Assembly: GCF_020151015.1 (NCBI RefSeq)
Contig: NZ_CP083746.1
Span: 3,005,001 to 3,069,000, forward strand
Reading direction: 5' to 3'
Source of the DNA: Pseudomonas sp. p1(2021b)
Lineage (GTDB): Bacteria; Pseudomonadota; Gammaproteobacteria; Pseudomonadales; Pseudomonadaceae
Length of the DNA stretch: 64,000 bases
Below the pieces are notes generated by a model. The model made no database searches. It was given only the letters and a program-made list of their open reading frames with translations, and was not told the origin of the DNA. Of the stretch, positions 43,457 through 52,600 are shown piece by piece; the stretch's first letter is position 1, and each line of letters opens with the position of its first letter. The position numbers and the translations under genes are program-made.

Positions 43457-44401
43457 TTATGGCGAAGGCGCATGCCCGCCGTGCACACCGAACTGCGACT
43501 GGCGCCACAACTCGAACACCCGATTGCGCAACCAACGGTGCTCGGCCGAGGCCTGCAACCGCTGGTGCCAGACCACCCAGTAGCGCTGGGTATGGGCAAT
43601 GAAACCCAGTGGCCGCCAGGCCAGCGAGTGCAAGCGGCACAGCTGACGGGCAATGTGCTCGGGCACCGTGGCCAGGGCCTGGCCATTGCCGACCACCTGC
43701 ACCGCAGCGCAGAAGAACGGCACCTGCAGGCCGATCCGTCGCTGCAGGCCCTGGGCGCGCAGGTGCCGGTCGATGAAACTGTCCTTGTCGCCACCGCCTG
43801 AAATGCGCACATGCTTGAACGCCAGGTAGTCGTCCTGGCTTACGCTGGCATGGGCGGTCAATGGGTGACCCTGGCGCATCAAGCACACCGCCCGGTCCTC
43901 GCCCAGCAGGCGCCCATGCAGGTTGGGCGGCGCCTCGTCGAACAAGGTGGTGGCCAGGTCGATCTCGCCGCTGGCCAGCAAGGCGTGCTGCCCCGCCTGC
44001 CAGGTGCGGTACTCCAGGGTGACGCCGGGCGCTTCGCGCTCCAGGGCCGCGACCAGCAATGGCAGCATGTGCTCGGCCACGTAGTCCGAGGCCGCCAGGC
44101 AGAAACGTCGCTCGCAGCGCGCCGGGTCGAAGACCGCCGGCTGGCGCAGGGCTTGCAATTCTTCCAGCACCTGGCGTAGGGGCTCGACCAACGACTCGGC
44201 ATGTTCGCTGAGCACGTAGCCGCGGCCTTGGCGTACCAGCAAGGGATCGTCGAAGGCGTCGCGCAGGTTGGCCAATTGCCGGCTCAAGGCCGACTGGCTG
44301 CAGCCCAGGCGTTCGGCGGCATGGCTGAGGTTCTTCAACTGCAGGAGGCAGTCGAGGGTGCGCAGGTGCGCGAGGCTGAGGGCAGCGAAGGTGGGGTTCA
44401 T
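43457..44401 (-). CDS. LysR-family transcriptional regulator
   Basis: 314-residue regulator. N-terminal winged helix (LSHAAERLGCSQSALSRQLANLR, about residues 25-47) followed by a LysR effector domain (about 90-300). It resembles the GcvA/nodD-like branch with DDPLLVRQGRGYVLSEHAE. It sits upstream of ddc on the same strand, so it is the candidate regulator of DOPA decarboxylase, though the REP pair between them argues for separate transcripts. Effector unknown. Confidence 0.85.
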   Translation of the reverse strand: MNPTFAALSLAHLRTLDCLLQLKNLSHAAERLGCSQSALSRQLANLRDAFDDPLLVRQGRGYVLSEHAESLVEPLRQVLEELQALRQPAVFDPARCERRFCLAASDYVAEHMLPLLVAALEREAPGVTLEYRTWQAGQHALLASGEIDLATTLFDEAPPNLHGRLLGEDRAVCLMRQGHPLTAHASVSQDDYLAFKHVRISGGGDKDSFIDRHLRAQGLQRRIGLQVPFFCAAVQVVGNGQALATVPEHIARQLCRLHSLAWRPLGFIAHTQRYWVVWHQRLQASAEHRWLRNRVFELWRQSQFGVHGGHAPSP

Positions 44402-44433
44402 CGATGAGGGATCCGGCGAGGGCTGCGCCCTCG

Positions 44434-44499
44434 ATCGCGGGGCAAGCCCGCTCCCACAAGGGCTGCAGTAGGCCTGCGGGAACGGGCTTGCCCCGTGAT
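44434..44499. repeat. Inverted REP pair
   Basis: Units 44434-44456 and 44478-44499 (atcgcggggcaagcccgctccca and an imperfect complement). It separates the LysR gene from the end of the YebC-like gene. Confidence 0.75.
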
Positions 44500-44511
44500 T
44501 GGGGGCCTGGA

Positions 44512-45222
44512 TCAGTCCGTCAGGCCGACATAGACGTTCTGCACGTCGTCATGGTTGTCGATGGCCTCGAGGAAGGCCTCGACCTCGGCCAGGGCCTCGG
44601 CGCTCAGGCTGGCTGCGCTGACCGGATTCTTCGGGGTGTAGCCGATCTTCGCCGAGATCACCGTGAAACCGTGCTCCGGCAGGGCCTTCTGCACGGCGTC
44701 CAGGTCGGTGGTGTCGGTGATGAACAGGGTCGCCCCCTCTTCCTCGCCTTCCTCGAAGTCCTGGGCACCGGCCTCGATGGCGGCCAGTTCCGGGTCGGCA
44801 TCGCCGTTGGGTGTCGCCTCGATCAGGCCGACATGGTTGAAGTCCCAGGCGACCGAGCCGCTGGCACCGAGCTGGCCCTTGCGGAAGGCCACGCGGATCT
44901 CGGCGACGGTACGATTGATGTTGTCGGTCAGGCATTCGACGATCAGCGGCACCTGGTGCGGGGCGAATCCTTCGTAGGTCACTGCGTGATATTGCACCGA
45001 GTCGCCGTCCAGGCCTGCGCCCTTGCGGATGGCGCGCTCGAGGGTTTCACGGGTCATCGAGGCCTTCTTGGCCTGTTCCACGGCCAGGCGCAGGCGCGGG
45101 TTCATGTCCGGGTCGGCGCCGGACTTGGCAGCGATCTGAATTTCCTTGGCCAGCTTGCCCATGATCTTGCCCTTGGCATTGGCTGCGGCTTCTTTATGCT
45201 TGGCTTTCCACTGTGCGCCCAT
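44512..45222 (-). CDS. YebC/PmpR-family protein
   Basis: 236-residue member of the YebC/TACO1 family, historically called a transcriptional regulator and more recently tied to translation of difficult sequences such as polyproline. Starts [19 protein letters not shown], with the family motifs [16 protein letters not shown] and [17 protein letters not shown]. This is the shorter-N-terminus paralogue type (MGAQWKAKH) rather than the canonical MAGHSKW form next to ruvC. No operon partner is evident. Confidence 0.9.
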   Translation of the reverse strand: MGAQWKAKHKEAAANAKGKIMGKLAKEIQIAAKSGADPDMNPRLRLAVEQAKKASMTRETLERAIRKGAGLDGDSVQYHAVTYEGFAPHQVPLIVECLTDNINRTVAEIRVAFRKGQLGASGSVAWDFNHVGLIEATPNGDADPELAAIEAGAQDFEEGEEEGATLFITDTTDLDAVQKALPEHGFTVISAKIGYTPKNPVSAASLSAEALAEVEAFLEAIDNHDDVQNVYVGLTD

Positions 45223-45350
45223 GTCGATTCTCTTTGTTCCAGCGGCCGGTTCAGGAAGCGACCGGCCAAAAAAGTGGGAGCAGTTTATACGCCCTCGCCG
45301 GTGGGATCGACAAGAAATCTCGACACAGGCCCCGCGATCGGGGCAAAAAA

Positions 45351-46742
45351 TCAGGCTTTGTCGGCCTTGCCCGCCGCCGCCGCGAACCGCGCCAGGCGCA
45401 CGTCCAGGTGCCGTGGACGTACACCGCGGTCCTCGGCGCGCTCCTTGCGACGGATGGCATTGCGCACCATCAATGACCCCAGATAGCGGATCGGCTCCGG
45501 CGGGAACTGGCCCAGCGGGCCCTTGACCAGCGGTGACCGAGTCCAGGGGTTGTCCTGCCCCAGAGCCAGCGACGACAGAATCTGCCCACCCATGTGGCAC
45601 GGCCCCACGCCGCTGCCGGAATAACCAAAGCCATAGAACACGTTGCCCTGCCCATCCAGTCGGCCGAAGAACGGCAGGCCGGTCACCGAGCGGTCAGACG
45701 GGCCGTTCCAGCTGGCCGCCAGCGGCACGTCGGCCAGCGCCGGGAAAAACGCGCCAAGGCTTTCGCGCAGCAGTGGTCGGTAAGGCGATGGTTGGTCGAA
45801 CACCGGCAACATACGCCCGCCATAGGCGAAGGTGTTGCCCCCTTTGCCGAGCATCAGCCGCCCGTCGCTGGTGTTGTGGTAGTAGTGCACGAAAATCCGT
45901 GAATCGAGAACGCTCACACCGCTGACCAGGCCAATTTCACGCAGCAACTCCGGGCACGGCTCGGTGATCACCATATCGCTGGAGACGATCGCCACGCTGC
46001 GCTCGAACTGCGAGAAGGCCCTTGCCATCCAGGCGTTGAGGCCCAGCACCACACGGTCGGCGCGAATGGTCCCCTGGCGGGTGCGCACCTGTACCGGTGC
46101 GCCATGCTCCAGGCCCGTCATCGCCGTGCCTTCATGGATGCGCACCCCGCGTGCCAAGGCCACTCGCCGCAGGCCGCGCACCAGTCGGCCCGGTTGCACC
46201 GTGGCAGCGGCGGGCGAATACCAGCCTTCCAGGTGTCGGGTGGACCCAGCGAGGCGTTGCACCTGTTCCAGCGGCAAGCGCTGGAACGAATTGATTCCCT
46301 TGCTTTCCAGGGCGGCGATCACCGCATCGGTGCTGCCGACCTGGGCCTGGTTGGTCGCGGTATACAAGGTGCCGTCCAGGCGGTAGTCGCACTGGATGCC
46401 ATTGGCCGCGCAGAACGCACCGATGGCAGTGATGCTGCGCTCCGACTCGCGCACCAGACGCACCGCCTCGGCTGCCCCGAACAGCCGCTCGAGGGTGAAG
46501 TACTTGGCCGACCACGACAATGCACACCCTCCATTCCGGCCGCTGGCCCCGGCACCGCAGATATCCGCCTCGATCAGCAGTACATCCAGCGAGGGTGCCT
46601 GTTCCTTGATCATCAAGGCGGTCCATAGGCCGGTGTAGCCGCCCCCGACGATGCACACGTCGCAGCGCGCGTCACCGGCCAGTGGTGGGCATGGTGCCTC
46701 GCCTTCGATGTCCAGGGCCTGTTGCAGCCAGAAGGGTCTCAT
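45351..46742 (-). CDS. FAD-dependent amine/amino-acid oxidoreductase (DAO family)
   Basis: 463-residue flavoprotein. The Rossmann motif [14 protein letters not shown] (about residues 29-42) and the FAD-binding segment [13 protein letters not shown] are intact; a C-terminal [16 protein letters not shown] closes the flavin site. Relatives oxidise primary or N-methyl amines, for example gamma-glutamylputrescine or aminophosphonate derivatives. Its stop is 128 bases from yebC. It begins 12 bases after the OPA-type transporter gene on the same strand, so the two form an operon; the transporter should bring in its substrate. Confidence 0.85.
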   Translation of the reverse strand: MRPFWLQQALDIEGEAPCPPLAGDARCDVCIVGGGYTGLWTALMIKEQAPSLDVLLIEADICGAGASGRNGGCALSWSAKYFTLERLFGAAEAVRLVRESERSITAIGAFCAANGIQCDYRLDGTLYTATNQAQVGSTDAVIAALESKGINSFQRLPLEQVQRLAGSTRHLEGWYSPAAATVQPGRLVRGLRRVALARGVRIHEGTAMTGLEHGAPVQVRTRQGTIRADRVVLGLNAWMARAFSQFERSVAIVSSDMVITEPCPELLREIGLVSGVSVLDSRIFVHYYHNTSDGRLMLGKGGNTFAYGGRMLPVFDQPSPYRPLLRESLGAFFPALADVPLAASWNGPSDRSVTGLPFFGRLDGQGNVFYGFGYSGSGVGPCHMGGQILSSLALGQDNPWTRSPLVKGPLGQFPPEPIRYLGSLMVRNAIRRKERAEDRGVRPRHLDVRLARFAAAAGKADKA

Positions 46743-46754
46743 CTATTGCATTCC

Positions 46755-48071
46755 TCAGGTGCGTGCGGGCTTGATCGCCATTGCAGTGTTCGGGGCCACG
46801 TCATTGGCCGCCACCAGGCTGGCCGGGCGGCTGTTCCAGTGCGGCAGGAGCACAAGGGCGGAGAACAGCGCGGTGCAGGCAAAGATGATGAACACCGTGA
46901 CGCTGTCGAAGTAGCCAGGCAGCAGGCCGCCGAGTACCGCGCCCACCGAGCCGCAACCGTTGACGAAGCCTGCCGCGGTGGCACCGGCCTTGGCCGTGCC
47001 GAAATCGATCGCGGCCGCGCCGCTGATCATCGAGTCAGGCCCATACAGGGTCAGGCCCATCACGAACAGCAAGGCCACGACCAGGACCACGCTGCCGGTG
47101 TGCATGGCGCCCATGAAGCCCGCCAGCACCAGGGTCAGCAGCACCAGGCTGATCACACAGGCGGGCATGCGCCGTGCCCCGAACAGTTTGTCGGAGGCAA
47201 CGCCGATGATGATCGGCCCGAGCAGGCCCGCCAGCTCGAAGGCAGTCGGAATGATGGCGGCCCCCACCTTGCCCACCGACGGCATGTGTTCGAAGACGAT
47301 CACCGGGCCCCACAGCAGAATGGCGTAGCGCGCCGGCTTGAGCATGAAGTAGGCAAGCCCCAGGGTCAGCACCGTGCGGTTGCGCAGGATCTCCTTCAAC
47401 GGCGCCCAGACGCTGCACAGGTTCGAGCCCGGCGCCATGCTCTGCGGCTCGGGCTCCACCGGCTGCAGGCCGACATCCTCGGGCTTGTTGCGCTGGAAGA
47501 TGAAGAACAAGACCGCCACGCCCGCCACCACTGCGGCGCTGGAGAAGAACGCCGCGTGCCAGGTGCCGACCAGGGTATAGGCCCACCAGCCGGCGAACGG
47601 CGAAGCCACCAGGCCACCGAAGGCGTAGCACGAACTCCACAGGCCCAGCACCCGCCCGCGTTGCACCGCCGGGAAGAAGCTGCCGATGTTCTTGCACAGC
47701 CCCGCCCACCCGGTGGACTGGGCCAGGCCCTGGACCAGCATGCAGGTGGCGAAGATCGGGAAGGTCGCGTAGCTGCCCATCACCACTGCCGCGGCGGCAG
47801 AGATCAGCAGGCCGCCGAGTACCACCACGCGCGGGCCGAAGCGGTCGGCAAGCATGCCCCAGGTGAACTGGCCCACGGCGTAGGCCGCCAGGTAGATCGC
47901 ATCGAGGTTGGCCATGGCGGCCTTGTCGAGCATGAACGAGGGGTCTTCGCCGATGCCGAGCTTGGCGACCGAGAAGGCCTTGCGGGTGAAATAGAAGGCA
48001 GCGTATGCCAGCCAGGTGATTGCGAAGATCTGGACGCGCCAGCGCTTCATGGCCGCTAGGGATTGATTCAT
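46755..48071 (-). CDS. OPA-family transporter (organophosphate/phosphonate:anion antiporter type)
   Basis: 438-residue MFS protein with 12 predicted TM helices. The N-terminus (WLAYAAFYFTRKAFSVAK) and WGMLADRFGPR match the GlpT/UhpC/PgtP (OPA) family, where the conserved Arg residues bind the phosphate or phosphonate group. ATG 48071 (MNQSLAAMKRW) has no strong ribosome binding site but gives the family N-terminus. First gene of a two-gene operon with the FAD oxidoreductase, divergent from a LysR regulator. No phosphatase or phosphonatase is adjacent. Confidence 0.84.
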   Translation of the reverse strand: MNQSLAAMKRWRVQIFAITWLAYAAFYFTRKAFSVAKLGIGEDPSFMLDKAAMANLDAIYLAAYAVGQFTWGMLADRFGPRVVVLGGLLISAAAAVVMGSYATFPIFATCMLVQGLAQSTGWAGLCKNIGSFFPAVQRGRVLGLWSSCYAFGGLVASPFAGWWAYTLVGTWHAAFFSSAAVVAGVAVLFFIFQRNKPEDVGLQPVEPEPQSMAPGSNLCSVWAPLKEILRNRTVLTLGLAYFMLKPARYAILLWGPVIVFEHMPSVGKVGAAIIPTAFELAGLLGPIIIGVASDKLFGARRMPACVISLVLLTLVLAGFMGAMHTGSVVLVVALLFVMGLTLYGPDSMISGAAAIDFGTAKAGATAAGFVNGCGSVGAVLGGLLPGYFDSVTVFIIFACTALFSALVLLPHWNSRPASLVAANDVAPNTAMAIKPART

Positions 48072-48276
48072 TTGACTCTGACCTCTTGCTCGAGTGTGCC
48101 GGCAGAATGTGAAAAAACGCCTGTTTTGTTGTTGTGTTGCGCACTGCATGACGAGTAGGACCGTCATTGGTCAGATGGCACCGGCGGTCGGGCGTGACCG
48201 GGGAAGTGCCATGGCCCCCCGGTGGTTGCTTTTGGCAACGCCGCTGGGCTGTCGAACATGGAACCAGCTGGTGACT

Positions 48277-48297
48277 GATAAATAAAATCGATTTATC
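48277..48297. promoter_or_regulatory. Candidate LysR operator
   Basis: Inverted repeat GATAAAT-N7-ATTTATC in the divergent intergenic region, 38 bases before the LysR start. It contains a T-N11-A pair (48279/48291), the usual LysR box. AT-rich in a GC-rich setting. Confidence 0.55.
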
Positions 48298-48335
48298 GTA
48301 TTTCACACATAAGCTCAGCTTGTTACGGAGTGGTC

Positions 48336-49205
48336 ATGTCGGTCTCCCACGCTCAACTCAAGGCCTTTCACGCAGTTGCCGAGCAAGGCAGCTTCACCCG
48401 TGCCGCGGAAAAACTGTTCCTCACCCAGCCGGCAGTCTCCGACCAGGTGCGCAAGCTCGAGGAACGTTTCGGTGTGCTGCTGTTCCATCGCAATAAACGT
48501 TCGGTGCAACTGACCGACCTGGGCGAGCGCCTGCTGGGCGTCACCCAGCGGCTGTTCGCCTGCGAAACCGAGGCGGTGGAGCTGCTGCAGGACTCCCGCG
48601 CCCTGCATACCGGCAGCCTGGTGCTGGCCGTGGACGCCCCGGTCCACGTACTGCCGCAGATCGCCCGGTTCTGCCAGCGCTACCCAGGTATCCAAGTGAA
48701 GATCGAAACGGGCAACACCGACGAATCCCTGGCCCGCCTGTTCAGCTACCAGGCCGACCTGGCCTTGCTCGGGCGCGATGTCGATGACGAGCGGCTGTTC
48801 TGCGTACCCATGCGCCGCGACCCGATGGTGGCGTTCGTCTCGCGCCACCACCCGTGGGCCAGCCGCAGTTCGATCACCCTCGCCGACCTGGACGATACCC
48901 CGCTGGTGCTGCGCGAACCGGGTTCGGTGACCCGCCAGACGCTCGAGGAGGAAATGCAACGTGCCGGCCTGCGCATCCGCCCGGCGATCCAGGTCGAAGG
49001 CCGCGAGGCCGCACGGGAAGCGGTGGTGGTAGGCATTGGCGTGGGCGTGGTGTCGGCCGCCGAGTTCGGCGCAGATGCCCGGGTCTGCGCATTGCCGATC
49101 CTCGATTGCCAACGGCACCTGACCGAAACCCTGGTGTGCCTGAGCGAACAGCGCACCCGGCGGGTGGTGGCGACCTTCCTGCAGATGGTGCAAGACGAAA
49201 GTTAA
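48336..49205 (+). CDS. LysR-family regulator of the OPA transporter/FAD oxidase pair
   Basis: 289-residue LysR regulator with an N-terminal winged helix (FTRAAEKLFLTQPAVSDQVRKLE) and effector domain with LVLAVDAPVHVLPQI and GREAAREAVVVGIGVGVV. The latter pattern is shared with LysR proteins of 2-aminoethylphosphonate clusters as I recall them, which supports an aminophosphonate reading of the neighbouring operon. ATG 48336 has GGAG five bases upstream. Divergent from the transporter, with a candidate operator between. Confidence 0.85.
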   Translation: MSVSHAQLKAFHAVAEQGSFTRAAEKLFLTQPAVSDQVRKLEERFGVLLFHRNKRSVQLTDLGERLLGVTQRLFACETEAVELLQDSRALHTGSLVLAVDAPVHVLPQIARFCQRYPGIQVKIETGNTDESLARLFSYQADLALLGRDVDDERLFCVPMRRDPMVAFVSRHHPWASRSSITLADLDDTPLVLREPGSVTRQTLEEEMQRAGLRIRPAIQVEGREAAREAVVVGIGVGVVSAAEFGADARVCALPILDCQRHLTETLVCLSEQRTRRVVATFLQMVQDES

Positions 49206-49240
49206 GGAGCGCGCGAGCCCACCGCTCGAGATGCGTTGCT

Positions 49241-49276
49241 CTGTGGGGCCGGGTTTGTCCCGCGATTGGGCCTGCA
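49241..49276. repeat. Single REP unit
   Basis: One unit with the core gggtttgtcccgcgattggg; no inverted partner nearby. Confidence 0.5.
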
Positions 49277-49328
49277 CCGACCGACTTGGTTTATGCTCGG
49301 TATGAACGTCCTGCTGCGGGTATACACC

Positions 49329-49700
49329 ATGCTCCCCCGCCTCGCCGCCGACGCCCTGGTCCTCCTGCACCTGGCCTTCATCCTGCTGGTGTTGTTCGGC
49401 GGCCTGCTGGTGCTCAAGTGGCGCCCTGCCCTGTTCATCCATCTGCCAGCCATGGCCTGGGGCCTGGCGGTGGAATGCCTGCACCTGGGCTGCCCGTTGA
49501 CCGGCTGGGAAAACCGTCTGCGTGCCGCCGCAGGCCAGGCCGGCTACCAGGGCGGCTTCATCGAGCACTACCTCTGGCCGTTGATCTACCCCGCCGGGCT
49601 GACGCCGCAAATCCAGCTCCTGCTGGGCATGTTCGTACTGCTGCTGAACCTGGCCGTATATGGCTACGTGGCCTGGCGCTGGCGCCGCGCTAGCGGGTAG
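49329..49700 (+). CDS. DUF2784 membrane protein
   Basis: 123-residue protein with three TM helices and the DUF2784 pattern (ADALVLLHLAFILLVLFGGL, then CPLTGWENRLR and YLWPLIYP). Function unknown. ATG 49329 gives the usual family start (MLPRLAAD); ATG 49293 would add 12 residues. The 3' end overlaps the convergent tam gene by 11 bases. Confidence 0.78.
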   Translation: MLPRLAADALVLLHLAFILLVLFGGLLVLKWRPALFIHLPAMAWGLAVECLHLGCPLTGWENRLRAAAGQAGYQGGFIEHYLWPLIYPAGLTPQIQLLLGMFVLLLNLAVYGYVAWRWRRASG

Positions 49701-50466
49701 CGACCACGAACAACCGTGGGAACGGCAACAGCACCTTGCCGTCGCTGGCAGGCGGGTAGCCCTGCTGCATCGCCTGCAGGTAGAGCTGCAGGAAATCCGC
49801 CTGCTCCCGTTCATCCAGCCGTGCCAGGTACGGGCGCAGGGCCGAGCCCTTGAACCATTCCACGACCGCTTCGGCCCCCCCGGCCATCGGGTGATGGTAG
49901 GTCGTGCGCCACACATCCACCCGGGTGCACAGAGGGCTGAGCAGGTCATAGTAGAACGCCGCATTGTGCCGTGGCGGCAGCGAAAAGTCGGCGAACTTGC
50001 CCGCCCATGGCCCTTGGCTGGCGATCTCGCGCAATTGCCGATGGGCCGGTTCATCGATGTTGTCCGGTGTTTGCACGGCCAGGCTGCCGCCCTCGGTCAA
50101 TTGCCGCACCAGATGTGGGTACAAAGTGCCGTGGTCGGGGACCCATTGCAGCGAAGCGTTGGCCAGGACCAGGTCCTGCGGCTCGCTGGCCGTCCAGCTG
50201 GCGATGTCACCGATTTCGCAGCGCACCTGGGGTACGCACAGGCGCCGCCGCTGACGCGCTTTGTCGATCATGTCCGGATCGCTGTCCAGGGCCACCACCA
50301 TGGCATCGGGGTGTTGGCCACGCAGCACTTCGGTGGAGTTGCCCGGGCCGCACCCAAGGTCGGTGGCGTGACGCACCGGGCGTGGCGGCACTGCGGCCAG
50401 CAGGTCGCGCACAGCGCGGGTGCGCTCGTCTTCGAACAACGAATACTGGGTGGCGGACCACGTCAT
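49690..50466 (-). CDS. tam: Trans-aconitate 2-methyltransferase
   Basis: 258-residue SAM-dependent methyltransferase that methylates trans-aconitate, a spontaneous and inhibitory isomer of the citric-acid-cycle intermediate. Motif I is DLGCGPGNST (about residues 36-45), followed by ALDSDPDMI and, later, LVLANASLQWVPDH, all as in E. coli Tam. ATG 50466 has AAGGAG seven bases upstream. Overlaps the convergent DUF2784 gene. Likely monocistronic. Confidence 0.9.
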   Translation of the reverse strand: MTWSATQYSLFEDERTRAVRDLLAAVPPRPVRHATDLGCGPGNSTEVLRGQHPDAMVVALDSDPDMIDKARQRRRLCVPQVRCEIGDIASWTASEPQDLVLANASLQWVPDHGTLYPHLVRQLTEGGSLAVQTPDNIDEPAHRQLREIASQGPWAGKFADFSLPPRHNAAFYYDLLSPLCTRVDVWRTTYHHPMAGGAEAVVEWFKGSALRPYLARLDEREQADFLQLYLQAMQQGYPPASDGKVLLPFPRLFVVATR

Positions 50467-50765
50467 GACAGGCTCCTTCGGCAAACTGAATAATCAGCAT
50501 AAGCCATGCGTCGACCAGGCGTCGCCCTGCCCGCCTGGCACAGGGCCTGTTCAATGGCACAAGGACTTTCGTCGAGGTCGTTTGGGGGCACCAAAGCGTC
50601 GTTGAGCGCCTATCCATAAATAATGGCCATATGTCATCATTCTGCTAAAAACAATAAGGATGGTAAGGACTTAATTTCAACTCTCAGCGCATCATGAGCG
50701 CAAATACCCGACCCGTGCCGTCTTGTCCGTGCTCGTGATGCCGCTACCGCCAAGGAAAATCTCAC

Positions 50766-52391
50766 ATGCAACTACGGAATCTGAAAATCGGCATACGGGC
50801 AGCCGGCGTGTTCGCCCTGTTGGGTTTTCTGGTCCTGGCCATGGGCCTGATCGCACTGTACGAAACCCGCAAGATGGACAGCGCCACGGACGAAATCCGC
50901 CTGAACTGGATGCCCGCGATCATATCGCTGGGCGACATCAGCAACAGCCTGGGTCGGGCTCGGGCGTTCACCTTGCGCAGCGTCCTGGAAGAACAACCCG
51001 CCGCACGCAAGGTCTCCCTGGACCGGATCATCGAGATCAACCAGAAGCTCGAGAAAGACCTGAAGCTGTACGAAGACACCATCGTCGACGCTGAAGATCG
51101 CGCCCTGTTCAACACCTTCATGCAGCTGAGCGAGCGCTACCATGGCCTGCAGCAGTCCATTCGGGACAACGTCGCCGCCGGGCAGATGGACGAAGCGCGT
51201 CGGCTGATCAATGGCCCCATGGTCGAATACGCCGACACCATGATGAAAGCGCTCGGTGCGCTCATCCAATACAACGCCCATAACGCCGAACAGTCCTCCT
51301 TGCGCAGCAGCACCACGTCCGACGAAGCCTTCGCGCTGATCATCGGCACCCTGGTGGTGATCCTGCTCGCCCTGGCGGCCATCGCCACCCTGCTCACCCG
51401 CAGCATCGTCCTGCCCCTGGCCGACGCCGTGCAGGTCGCCGAACGGGTGGCCACCGGCGACCTGACCCACGATATCCAAGTGGTCGGCCGCGACGAGCCG
51501 GCACAGCTGCTGCGCGCCCTGGGCCGCATGCAACAAAGCCTGCGCGAGACCCTGCGCAAGATTGCCGCCTCCTCCGACCAGCTGGCATCGGCCTCCGAGG
51601 AACTGCACACGGTCACCGAGGACACCAGCCGCGGCCTGCACCAGCAAAGCGCCGAGATCGACCAAGCCGCCACGGCAGTCAACCAGATGACCGCTGCCGT
51701 CGAAGAAGTGGCCAACAACGCGGTGAGCACCGCCGATGCGTCCAAGGGCGCCGACCAGACCACCCGCGACGGCCGTGACCAGGTCAACCAGGCGCTGGCG
51801 TCTATCCAGCATCTGGTCAACGACGTAACCGGGACCTCCGAAGAAATCGAACAACTGGCCAGCAACGCCAACGAGATCAGCCGGGTGCTGGATGTGATCG
51901 GTGCCATCGCCGGGCAGACCAACCTGCTGGCACTCAACGCGGCCATCGAAGCGGCCCGTGCCGGCGAGGCCGGCCGCGGGTTCGCCGTGGTGGCCGATGA
52001 AGTGCGCGCCCTCGCCCACCGTACTCAGCAGTCCACGGCGGAAATCGAGCAGATGATCAGCGGCATCCAGTCCGGCACGGAGCGAGCGGTGAGCGCCATG
52101 CACACCAGCCAGGGCCGCGCCAACGGTACGCTGGAGGTGGCCCAGTCGGCCGGCCAGGCATTGGAAGTGATCGCCGAGGCCATCGCCTCGATCAACCAAC
52201 GCAACCTGGTGATCGCCAGCGCTTCGGAAGAGCAAGCCCAGGTGGCCCGCGAGGTGGACCGCAACCTGGTCAATATTCGCGACCTGGCCATGCAGACGTC
52301 GGCGGGGGCCAACCAGACCAGTGCCGCAGCGCAGGACCTGTCACGGTTGGCAGTGGACCTGAACGCGATGGTGGCTCAGTTCAAGCTCTGA
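50766..52391 (+). CDS. Methyl-accepting chemotaxis protein (4HB-type sensor)
   Basis: 541-residue chemoreceptor. TM1 (about residues 11-33), a periplasmic four-helix-bundle ligand domain (about 34-188), TM2 (about 190-212), HAMP, then a coiled-coil signalling domain whose tip reads [20 protein letters not shown]. It lacks a C-terminal CheR-binding pentapeptide. The ligand is unknown; 4HB receptors of pseudomonads sense organic acids, aromatic acids and phosphate. The gene stands alone between tam and a REP pair. The 299-base upstream gap shows an AT-rich stretch near 50620-50680 that may hold the promoter. Confidence 0.9.
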   Translation: MQLRNLKIGIRAAGVFALLGFLVLAMGLIALYETRKMDSATDEIRLNWMPAIISLGDISNSLGRARAFTLRSVLEEQPAARKVSLDRIIEINQKLEKDLKLYEDTIVDAEDRALFNTFMQLSERYHGLQQSIRDNVAAGQMDEARRLINGPMVEYADTMMKALGALIQYNAHNAEQSSLRSSTTSDEAFALIIGTLVVILLALAAIATLLTRSIVLPLADAVQVAERVATGDLTHDIQVVGRDEPAQLLRALGRMQQSLRETLRKIAASSDQLASASEELHTVTEDTSRGLHQQSAEIDQAATAVNQMTAAVEEVANNAVSTADASKGADQTTRDGRDQVNQALASIQHLVNDVTGTSEEIEQLASNANEISRVLDVIGAIAGQTNLLALNAAIEAARAGEAGRGFAVVADEVRALAHRTQQSTAEIEQMISGIQSGTERAVSAMHTSQGRANGTLEVAQSAGQALEVIAEAIASINQRNLVIASASEEQAQVAREVDRNLVNIRDLAMQTSAGANQTSAAAQDLSRLAVDLNAMVAQFKL

Positions 52392-52411
52392 GCCGGTGGG
52401 GCCGCGATGCG

Positions 52412-52567
52412 GCCCAATCGCGGGGCAAGCCCGCTCCCACAGGATCAGCGCCAGCCGCTTGTCCTCTGCAGCCCGAAAGGCTGGGGTATCTCCCACAGGG
52501 GCTGAACCATACTTATGCATCGAAGGTTGCAAGCCCCTGTGGGAGCGGGCTTGCCCCGCGATTGGGC
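52412..52567. repeat. Inverted REP pair (32-bp arms)
   Basis: Arms 52412-52443 and 52536-52567 are perfectly complementary (cgcggggcaagcccgctccc core) around about 92 bases. It lies between the convergent chemoreceptor and permease genes. Confidence 0.85.
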
Positions 52568-52600
52568 TGCAAGGCAGCCCTCTATGCCACGCTACCCGTA

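Noticed and set aside
45335..45350. GC hairpin (gccccgcgatcggggc) with an A-run near the end of the FAD oxidase gene
   Set aside because: The A/T-run lies on the wrong side for a terminator of the minus-strand gene, so it was not listed as one.
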